A DNA stretch of 64,000 bases from Cytophagaceae bacterium (lineage in GTDB: Bacteria; Bacteroidota; Bacteroidia; Cytophagales; Cytophagaceae): contig JAQZBV010000004.1 in the NCBI GenBank assembly GCA_029237685.1, forward strand, positions 1 through 64,000. Reading direction: 5' to 3'. A model generated the notes under the pieces. That model searched no databases, was not told the DNA's origin, and was given only the letters and a program-made list of their open reading frames with translations. Below are positions 29,317 to 37,101 of the stretch, piece by piece. Position numbers and translations under genes: made by a program. Numbering within the stretch: position 1 is the stretch's first letter; the number at the start of each line of letters is the position of its first letter.

Positions 29317-30928
29317 GATTTTTTTTACCGACAGCACCAAAGATAAGAAACACCAAGCTTGCGATAAGCGCAACAGGGCCTGACAAATCTCCCGTTAAGG
29401 TATACAAGGTAGGTTTAGGATGGTACAATAGCGTATGACGCATGGTACGTTGTTCGTCGTAATTACTTTGGTCGATGATGTCACCGCGTTGGTTGATGAA
29501 GCCTGAGATGCCTGTATTGGCTGCTCTGGCGATGCACTTGCGTTGTTCTACCGCACGTAATCGGGCGTAATGAAAATGCTGTTTGTGCCCTACCGTATTG
29601 CCCCACCAGGCATCGTTGGTGATGATGAAAATTAGTCCCGCACCATTCTTTACATACTCTCCCAAAAACTCTCCATAAATGGATTCGTAGCAAATGACAG
29701 GCGCTATGCTGGTGCTGTCGTTTTTCTTAAAAGGGCTGCGCAGTTTTTGTTTGCCTACAGAAGCCACTACCATATCCCCTAAGCCGCTGGTCACGAAACC
29801 CAGTACTTCCGGATAAGGTAAGACTTCCACACCGGGTACCAGTTTGGATTTATGGTAGAAGATGGGTGTTCGTCCTTTTTCAATGAACAGTCCTGTATTG
29901 TAAGGCGTATAAAATACGTTGGGATCTTGCGTAGGATAAGCCATGCCCTCAGCTGTTTTGGCGGATGGGAAAAAACGATAACTATCTGCACCAATCACAA
30001 AAGCCGTTGCGGGATGTTTATCTGCAAAACGAACCAGTTCCTTAAACATCGCATTGCCTTGATACAGTATGTTGGTATCAGGGTCTTCTACAATGTCTTC
30101 AGGGAAGGCGGTTTCGGGCCAGAGCACAAAGTCCGTAGAATTGCCGATCGCATCTTCGGTTAGTTTCTCCAGGCGCTTGTACTGCTCAGGATAAGGGATA
30201 AAATTTTTAGTGCCGGGATATTTTTGTGTGTAAGGATCAATGTTCGGTTGAACGACTACGATTTCTTTGCCTTTGCCTTCTTCTTCGTAGGTGAGGTAAT
30301 ATAAATAAGAATACAAAGCAGGAAGGAGAATGACGCTCATTGTCACATATACCATCGATTTAAAGCGGGCACGTTTTTGAGTGTAATAAACGTAACATAA
30401 AAAGGCCAATACGTTGCTGACGAGAATCCAGAATGAACCACCTAAAACGCCACTGTATTCGTACCACTGCACGGTCTCCGGAAGTAAGGCAGCGGCATTG
30501 CCTAATGTGAGCCATGGCCAGGACAACTCCCAGTTGAGGTGCCAGTATTCAAAAGCAATAAAATAAGGAACGATGCTGAAATGTGACCACCAAAGCATCT
30601 TCATGCGGTAAGTCGTGATGCGATAAGCCAGCCATGGAATCAACATGAGTGCGGCATTGGCGAATAACATAAACAAGGCCCCAGGAGGAGTGGAGTTCCA
30701 AACCCACCAGGTGGTAAAGGCATTGAACAACAACAAGGCCAAGTAGGTATAGCCGGCGAAAGCCCAAAACTTTAAACGCTCTGCACCGAGTTGCTCATTG
30801 ATGTACAACAACGGCACAAAGCCAATAAAGATGAGAGGGAACAAAGGTGATACAGGCCAGGCCAGGTAGAGCAGGAGCGAGGACAACACAGACAGAGAAA
30901 AGAAGAGCAGGCGTTGGTTCTTTTTCAT
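29309..30928 (-). CDS. lnt: Apolipoprotein N-acyltransferase
   Basis: 539 aa; TM N-half; VVQPNIDPYTQKY, VLWPETAFPE, VICYESIYGEFLGEYVKNGAGLIFIITNDAWWGNTVGHKQHFHYARLRAVEQRKCIARAANTGISGFI. Confidence 0.94.
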   Translation of the reverse strand: MKKNQRLLFFSLSVLSSLLLYLAWPVSPLFPLIFIGFVPLLYINEQLGAERLKFWAFAGYTYLALLLFNAFTTWWVWNSTPPGALFMLFANAALMLIPWLAYRITTYRMKMLWWSHFSIVPYFIAFEYWHLNWELSWPWLTLGNAAALLPETVQWYEYSGVLGGSFWILVSNVLAFLCYVYYTQKRARFKSMVYVTMSVILLPALYSYLYYLTYEEEGKGKEIVVVQPNIDPYTQKYPGTKNFIPYPEQYKRLEKLTEDAIGNSTDFVLWPETAFPEDIVEDPDTNILYQGNAMFKELVRFADKHPATAFVIGADSYRFFPSAKTAEGMAYPTQDPNVFYTPYNTGLFIEKGRTPIFYHKSKLVPGVEVLPYPEVLGFVTSGLGDMVVASVGKQKLRSPFKKNDSTSIAPVICYESIYGEFLGEYVKNGAGLIFIITNDAWWGNTVGHKQHFHYARLRAVEQRKCIARAANTGISGFINQRGDIIDQSNYDEQRTMRHTLLYHPKPTLYTLTGDLSGPVALIASLVFLIFGAVGKKNHE

Positions 30929-30936
30929 ACGTAGAA

Positions 30937-31647
30937 TTAATCTTCGTCGCGGTTACGTTTTTTTTCAGGAGCATTCCTATCGAGTACAATCACAAACTCT
31001 CCTTTTAAAATATGGGTATTGAAATGGTGCAGTACTTCTGCCGGTGTACCGCGCACAATCTCTTCAAATTTTTTACTCAGTTCACGGGCTACAGAAATAT
31101 TCCTTTTTTCCTGACCGGATGAAATCAATTCTTCCAGTGTTTTAATCAGGCGATGCGGTGATTCGTAGAAAACGACGGTGCGTTCTTCTTTAGCGATCTG
31201 TTCAAACCAGGTTTTCCGTCCTTTTTTCACCGGAGGAAAACCTTCGAACACGAAACTGTCTGTAGGAAAGCCAGACATCACCAAGGCCGGGATCAATGCA
31301 GTAGCGCCGGGCAGACATTCTACAACGATGCCTTTTTGTACACAACCTCTTACCAGTAAGAAGCCAGGATCCGATATACCCGGTGTGCCCGCATCACTGA
31401 CCAATGCGATATTTTTACCACCCTCCAATTCGCTGATCACGCGCTCCAATGCTTTGTGCTCATTGAAGGAATGAAAGCTGGATAGTTTATTTTCGATTTC
31501 GTAGTGCTTGAGCAAATGAATGGTAACACGGGTATCTTCAGCCAGAATTAAATCGCATTCTTTTAAAATACGAATGGCACGAAGGGTGATGTCTTCGAGG
31601 TTACCAATGGGAGTTGGTATCAGGTATAATTTTCCGTATTCACTCAT
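30937..31647 (-). CDS. rsmI: 16S rRNA (cytidine-2'-O)-methyltransferase RsmI
   Basis: [65 protein letters not shown]. Confidence 0.95.
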   Translation of the reverse strand: MSEYGKLYLIPTPIGNLEDITLRAIRILKECDLILAEDTRVTIHLLKHYEIENKLSSFHSFNEHKALERVISELEGGKNIALVSDAGTPGISDPGFLLVRGCVQKGIVVECLPGATALIPALVMSGFPTDSFVFEGFPPVKKGRKTWFEQIAKEERTVVFYESPHRLIKTLEELISSGQEKRNISVARELSKKFEEIVRGTPAEVLHHFNTHILKGEFVIVLDRNAPEKKRNRDED

Positions 31648-31883
31648 GGACGGTAAGCGGCATCTATGGCTTTAGCCAGTTCACGGTCTTTGTTGGTTAC
31701 TGTACTGCCTTCACTGTGTGTACACAAATCGATCCATACTTTGTTCCACACGTTTTTCCATTCCGGATGGTGATCGGCTTTCTCTGCCAACAGGGCCACT
31801 TGTGTCATGAAAGCAAAAGCTTGAGAAAAGTTTTTGAAAACAAATTCCTTACTTAGCTTATTGTTTTGTTCGGTCCAGCTCAT
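31644..31883 (-). CDS. Pterin-4a-carbinolamine dehydratase-like protein
   Basis: 79 aa: [59 protein letters not shown]. Confidence 0.88.
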   Translation of the reverse strand: MSWTEQNNKLSKEFVFKNFSQAFAFMTQVALLAEKADHHPEWKNVWNKVWIDLCTHSEGSTVTNKDRELAKAIDAAYRP

Positions 31884-32071
31884 GGTTTAAGCGTTGTGGG
31901 TGGAAGTTTTTTCTTTGTGATCTGATATTGCTTGACTTTATATTTTTTCAGGGAATCTTTTTTCTTTTCCCAGGGAGGAGTAGTTCGCGAACACATATCC
32001 AGGGCAAAAGCGATCACCGCCAGCGTGAACAACACCGCAACAAGGACAAATATTTTCTTCGAACGACTCAT
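31880..32071 (-). CDS. Small single-pass membrane hypothetical protein
   Basis: 63 aa; N-terminal TM, basic tail; ATGA overlap with the downstream gene. Confidence 0.6.
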   Translation of the reverse strand: MSRSKKIFVLVAVLFTLAVIAFALDMCSRTTPPWEKKKDSLKKYKVKQYQITKKKLPPTTLKP

Positions 32072-32074
32072 AGG

Positions 32075-34021
32075 CTAAGGAATACGTCTCAAGGTTACGC
32101 CTTCTACCGGACTGATCACCAGTGGTACTTTTTCTACCGTTACAGTACTGGTATCCAAACCGAAGGCGCTGGTTTCTGACAAACTCATGCGGCGCAGAAT
32201 AAAGTAGATATCCATGATAAATTGTTCTTTCCAAGGCAAGTCGTTGTCATGGCTTAAGTGTTTTTCCAGTACAACGAATTTGAAATCACCGATCATGTTG
32301 CGTTTGCTAAGAGAGGTATAGCGACTGGTAAAATCTACTTCTTTGTTTGCTACCATGTCTTCCACTACTTTTCTAAAGAATAAGTTCACACGTGGTTCGA
32401 TACGGAAACCCAATTTGAAATCGATTCGGATCAAATCATCGGGAAGGATGGTGTTTACTTTATATTCCATCGCATAAGGTTCATCCACTACGTCGATGTG
32501 CAGTAACCAATAAATATCGGCGCGTTTCGGCTGCTTCTGGAAAATAGAATAAATCACTTTAGATTCAATGTCTTTGACAGAATCCGCGCTGGTGAGGTAG
32601 ACCACGTGTGTGGCATATTTATTCACGGAAGTATCACGACTCAATTCTTTGATCAAAGGGAAGTATTCTTCCAGTCTAACAAATTCCGTCAAACGGTTTT
32701 TAATTTTTCTGGCCTGGTACCACACGTACATTACCATCATCAATGCCCCGCCGATAACAAGCGTCACATAACCACCTTTTGAAAATTTCTCCAGGTTGGC
32801 AACCATAAAAGCACTTTCGATGGCAACAAATAAGGTAAAAAAGCTATATACTAAAATACTATTCAGCTTCTTGATAGACTTTAAGTAATACGTCAGCAAA
32901 ACCGTAGTCATCAAAAAGGTCATGTTGATGGCCAGACCATAAGCGGCTTCCATTTCTTCGGCATGTTTGAAATAGAGCACTATGCCAATACAACCCAGAA
33001 ATAAGATCCAGTTGATGCTGGGAATGTAGAGTTGACCTTTAGTCAGTGTAGGGTAGTTAATTTTAACTTTTGGCCAAAGGTTCAGGCGAATGGCTTCACT
33101 GATCAAGGTGTAAGATCCGCTGATCATCGCCTGGCTGGCAATGATGGCGGCTAATGTAGCGATACCAATACCGTAGATCACAAACCAGTCGGGCATGACT
33201 TCGTAAAAAGGGTTGAGCCCATTAAGTTTGCTTTGACCCATATTCAAGAGCCAGGCACCTTGTCCCATATAGGTCAGGATCAAAGTAGATTTTACAAAAA
33301 TCCAGCTGATGCGGATGTTCTTTTTGCCACAATGTCCAAGATCCGAGTACAGCGCTTCTGCTCCAGTAGTACAAAGGAAGATCGCACCGAGCAACCAGAA
33401 ACTACTTGGGTTATGGGTTAAAATCTGATAAGCATAATAAGGATTAATGGCTTCCAGCACTTCGGGGTATAGCATAATTTGTCTGAAACCAAGTACACCC
33501 AGCATAGTAAACCAGACAAACATGATCGGTCCGAAAAAATTGCCTACGGCATTGGCTCCGAATTTTTGAAATAGGAACAACCCACTGATGATGGCGATGA
33601 CAATCGGCACAGTGTTCAGTTCAGGATTAAAGATTTGCAATCCTTCTATCGCGGAAGACACAGAGATCGGAGGAGTGATCATTCCATCGGCCAGCAGCGT
33701 TCCGCCACCGATAATGGCGGCCCAGATGAGCTTTGGATTTCTTCTTCTGATCAGCGCAAACAGGGAGAAGATACCACCCTCTCCTTTGTTGTCGGCACGC
33801 AAGGTGATGAATACGTACTTGAAAGTCGTCTGAAGAGTAAGTGTCCAGAACACACAAGACAATCCGCCGAAAACCAATTCTTTTGTGATCGTACTATCGC
33901 CAATGATGGCTTTCATTACATAGAGCGGCGATGTTCCGATGTCTCCATAAATGATACCAAGGGTAATCAATAATCCTGCAAATGAAATCTTATGGATTTG
34001 TTGGTGTTTGGATACGGTCAT
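32075..34021 (-). CDS. kup: KUP/HAK/KT-type potassium transporter
   Basis: LGIIYGDIGTSPLYVMKAI, ADNKGEGGIFSLFALIRR, TTGAEALYSDLGHCGKKNIRISW; start likely MTVSKHQQIHKISF. Confidence 0.93.
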   Translation of the reverse strand: MTVSKHQQIHKISFAGLLITLGIIYGDIGTSPLYVMKAIIGDSTITKELVFGGLSCVFWTLTLQTTFKYVFITLRADNKGEGGIFSLFALIRRRNPKLIWAAIIGGGTLLADGMITPPISVSSAIEGLQIFNPELNTVPIVIAIISGLFLFQKFGANAVGNFFGPIMFVWFTMLGVLGFRQIMLYPEVLEAINPYYAYQILTHNPSSFWLLGAIFLCTTGAEALYSDLGHCGKKNIRISWIFVKSTLILTYMGQGAWLLNMGQSKLNGLNPFYEVMPDWFVIYGIGIATLAAIIASQAMISGSYTLISEAIRLNLWPKVKINYPTLTKGQLYIPSINWILFLGCIGIVLYFKHAEEMEAAYGLAINMTFLMTTVLLTYYLKSIKKLNSILVYSFFTLFVAIESAFMVANLEKFSKGGYVTLVIGGALMMVMYVWYQARKIKNRLTEFVRLEEYFPLIKELSRDTSVNKYATHVVYLTSADSVKDIESKVIYSIFQKQPKRADIYWLLHIDVVDEPYAMEYKVNTILPDDLIRIDFKLGFRIEPRVNLFFRKVVEDMVANKEVDFTSRYTSLSKRNMIGDFKFVVLEKHLSHDNDLPWKEQFIMDIYFILRRMSLSETSAFGLDTSTVTVEKVPLVISPVEGVTLRRIP

Positions 34022-34309
34022 TCGATCGAAAAGACTAAAATTTTTACAGCGAAATTTAATCAATACTTTGATTCGGTCAAACTAAACGGGTCTTTTCTAT
34101 AAGGCGAGAGATAAGGCGTTGCTTAATATTTCGGCTGGTCGCGATAAGATTTTTTGGCCAGTACTGAAAAGAGGATTGATGAATACTCCACTTGCACTCA
34201 TATTCGATTATTCTTACTATTTTTGGGTCATATTACCTAGAAAAAGTAAAACGCCAGAAGATTCTAAGCTGTATTCATTGCGAACCTCAAGCAATAGTGT
34301 GTTGAGTTC

Positions 34310-34421
34310 GCGTGAGGGATAGAAGCGGAAAGCCCGCAGCGAGCATGAAAGATAGGTAATGAATTGAGCTATGACCGAGCGAGGACTTGTAGCGGATAGC
34401 CCGACCCGGAGGGGCACGCCC
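34310..34421 (+). repeat. Structured repetitive element, family I, copy 1 (GCGTGAGGGAT...GGGGCACGCCC)
   Basis: gcgtgagggatagaagcggaaagcccgc...ggacttgtagcggatagcccgacccggaggggcacgccc; the 5' gcgtg pairs with the 3' cacgc. Confidence 0.8.
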
Positions 34422-34525
34422 AAAAACATTTTATGCACGTCATTAGATATTTTACAAAGAATACTCATAAAACATAAAATCTAAATTAATCATCAGCGAA
34501 TTATCATCCCATTTAAATAAATAAC

Positions 34526-35881
34526 ATGCTAGTGACGTTTCACGGGGCTGCCCGACAAGTGACAGGAAGTATGTTCTTGCTGGAAACGGTTACAGGATAT
34601 AAAATACTCATCGATTGCGGAGCGGATTTCAACGACCGCATGAACCGCAAACCCAATCTACACTTTCCTTTTGAACCGTCAGACATCGACTTGGTGGTGC
34701 TTACTCATGCACACATTGACCACTCCGGCAATATTCCGCAGTTGATTCGCGCCGGTTATCAAGGCCAGGTATTGTGCAGCAGCCCGACTGCAGATTTATG
34801 CGCTTTACTCTTAAAAGACAATCAATTGTTGCGTGCTGCCAGGAACGACAAGGACTATGCTTTAGCCTTGGTGAACAAGGCGCTGGATCGATTTGTGGCA
34901 GTGAAAGCTTCACACAATTTTGTCGTCAACGAAGAAGTAACGATACATTTTATACCCACCGGACATTTGTTAGGTGCTTGTAATGTATTGATTACTATAA
35001 AAGAAGAAGGCAAGGACAAAACCATTTTGTTCTCAGGTGATGTAGGAAGAAAAAATTATCCTTTGTTGATGGATCCGGTGAAAAGTCCGGTTTCTCCGGA
35101 TTACCTGGTCTGTGAATCGACTTATGGAGCCCGTCTGCACCAGGAAAAAACAGCGCCAGAAGATATTCTGGAAGGTGTCATCAATGAAACCTGCATTGTA
35201 CACAAAGGACGATTGATTATTCCGGCTTTCAGTATTGGCAGAACACAGACTTTGATCTATACTTTACGTCGCATGATGTTGCAAGGACGCATTCCCAACA
35301 TCCGGATTTTTACGGACAGTCCCATGTCGATGAACGGATCTTATGTGTATGAGAAACACCTGCCTTGGCTGGATGAGGCCGCTAGGCAAATGTATAAAGA
35401 TGGCGGCACCTTATTCGATTTCGATCATATGGTATACCTCAAAACCTACAAGGAAACCAAAGCCATTTCACATTATTACGAGCCCTGCATCATCATCTCT
35501 TCTTCCGGGATGATTGCGGGCGGAAGAGTCAATGAACATGTCAGACAAAACCTGAACAATCCGTTTTGCACCATTTTAATGATTGGTTACTCCGCGGAAG
35601 GAACGGTAGGAAACGAACTGATGCAAGGCAAACCTTATATCACAATGAAGAAACGTGACATTAAGGTAGAAGCGAAAATCCTATACACCGACATGTTCAG
35701 CGGCCATACCGATCAACAAGGCTTGATGGAATTTGTGGGACAGTTTGACAAACAAAAACTCAAAAAAATATTTCTGGTACACGGAGAAGTTGAAAGCATG
35801 GAGGCTTTTAGAGACAAGCTTTCCGAAGAAGGGTATCAGGATATTGTGATGCCGGAGAAGGGAGAGGAATTTGAAATCTGA
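34526..35881 (+). CDS. MBL-fold/beta-CASP RNA metallohydrolase
   Basis: LTHAHIDHSGNIPQL, FSGDVGRKNYPL, RLIIPAFSIGRTQTLIYTLR, SSSGMIAGGRV, FSGHTDQQGL. Confidence 0.92.
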   Translation: MLVTFHGAARQVTGSMFLLETVTGYKILIDCGADFNDRMNRKPNLHFPFEPSDIDLVVLTHAHIDHSGNIPQLIRAGYQGQVLCSSPTADLCALLLKDNQLLRAARNDKDYALALVNKALDRFVAVKASHNFVVNEEVTIHFIPTGHLLGACNVLITIKEEGKDKTILFSGDVGRKNYPLLMDPVKSPVSPDYLVCESTYGARLHQEKTAPEDILEGVINETCIVHKGRLIIPAFSIGRTQTLIYTLRRMMLQGRIPNIRIFTDSPMSMNGSYVYEKHLPWLDEAARQMYKDGGTLFDFDHMVYLKTYKETKAISHYYEPCIIISSSGMIAGGRVNEHVRQNLNNPFCTILMIGYSAEGTVGNELMQGKPYITMKKRDIKVEAKILYTDMFSGHTDQQGLMEFVGQFDKQKLKKIFLVHGEVESMEAFRDKLSEEGYQDIVMPEKGEEFEI

Positions 35882-35940
35882 GAACTGAAAACTGAAAACA
35901 GAGAACTGACGTTCGACTCAGTTCTCTGTTTTCAGTTCTC
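35877..35940. repeat. Family B inverted repeat
   Basis: ctgagaactgaaaactgaaaacagagaactgacgttcgactcagttctctgttttcagttctc. Confidence 0.95.
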
Positions 35941-35953
35941 TCAATAGCCTCTG

Positions 35954-36086
35954 GCTGGCGCCAGTTTTAACTGGTGCCTAAAATAAAATAGAGCTTAAGC
36001 TCGGGGTATGACTTACCGATGTACTTACTATTATCCCGAGCAAATGCTCTATGTGAAAAAAGGCACAAGATAAATCTTGCGCCAGC
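35954..36086. repeat. Nested REP-like quadruplet, family G
   Basis: gctggcgccagttttaactggtgcc / ggcacaagataaatcttgcgccagc outside; atagagcttaagctcggg / cccgagcaaatgctctat inside; every arm is itself a hairpin. Confidence 0.93.
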
Positions 36087-36101
36087 GCTATAGTTATTTG
36101 A

Positions 36102-36172
36102 GATCTGAAAATAGAAAACCGAAAACGGACATACAATCAGCTTCTCGGTTTTCAGTTTTCAGTTCTCTGAAG
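36102..36172. repeat. Family B inverted repeat
   Basis: gatctgaaaatagaaaaccgaaaacgg ... cagcttctcggttttcagttttcagttctctga. Confidence 0.88.
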
Positions 36173-36400
36173 AGCTTCGTGCAGCCCTACATGCATCTGC
36201 CTGAACCGCTCTATGTATTCAGCCTTGAACGTTTCGTCTTCAACTAATTTGCGAATGTCTTCATCACCGGCGACATCAAACTCACTCACTTTGTAGGTTT
36301 GCTCGTACATGGCCATTTCTAACTTGATCAGGTATTTTTGATTCCAGCTAAACACGGTTGTCTTTACGTGCTCTCCGGGAATTTCTAAGACTATTCTCAT
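36152..36400 (-). CDS. Hypothetical protein
   Basis: 82 aa; ends LQRTEN* with the last residues and stop inside a family B repeat. Confidence 0.65.
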   Translation of the reverse strand: MRIVLEIPGEHVKTTVFSWNQKYLIKLEMAMYEQTYKVSEFDVAGDEDIRKLVEDETFKAEYIERFRQMHVGLHEALQRTEN

Positions 36401-36933
36401 AAGGTTGTTGTGCTAATGGTGGCATGCTTCAATTTTTCAATCAAGCGCAGTTGATGTTTGTATGACCAGGGTTCGAAGACAATCATTTCGATCGGTTTCC
36501 AAAGAATTACCCAGCCTAAAAAAAAGAATGTTTCTCTTCCGAGCATTTGGGAATAATCGCCCAATATCTTCAGTTGATCAAAGGCATAGGCTCCTGTTAG
36601 GCACAGCCAGAGCAGGAAGAGGCATTTCCATAGAAATTTATACCCCTGTCTTTTCATGAGCACTTGTTCCGAAGTATATTCCTGAGCTTTTTCTGCGCAA
36701 TAAAATTTTTTCCATTCTTCCAGTTGCGCCGATGAAAGCGTTGCGCGGTTTAAATGGAGAGATATTTCCAGCTTGTTTTTTAAAGGTGCGCTTTTAATTT
36801 GCTGAAGCGTGCGATCCAACGCATCTGAAAAAGAAAGATAATCTTCTCCGTACCAATACACTGCCCCCGGAACTAACCGATGAGCAGATTGATAAAGGTG
36901 AACGGTATTGGCTTTGATTTCCTTTTCGTGCAT
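36397..36933 (-). CDS. Hypothetical membrane protein
   Basis: 178 aa with two central hydrophobic segments; ATGA overlap with the 36152-36400 gene. Confidence 0.65.
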   Translation of the reverse strand: MHEKEIKANTVHLYQSAHRLVPGAVYWYGEDYLSFSDALDRTLQQIKSAPLKNKLEISLHLNRATLSSAQLEEWKKFYCAEKAQEYTSEQVLMKRQGYKFLWKCLFLLWLCLTGAYAFDQLKILGDYSQMLGRETFFFLGWVILWKPIEMIVFEPWSYKHQLRLIEKLKHATISTTTL

Positions 36934-37101
36934 GGCGTTTCAAATAAAAAGATTTTTTCCGATAACAAATAATCCGTGGAAAATATGTGTCAACACCCTC
37001 CTTGTTTTCATTCTAACCTGCTAATAAAGAATGGAATGAATAAATATCACATTTATCTTTTTACTCCTGACCATTTTCATTAATATGCGAATTGTAGACC
37101 T

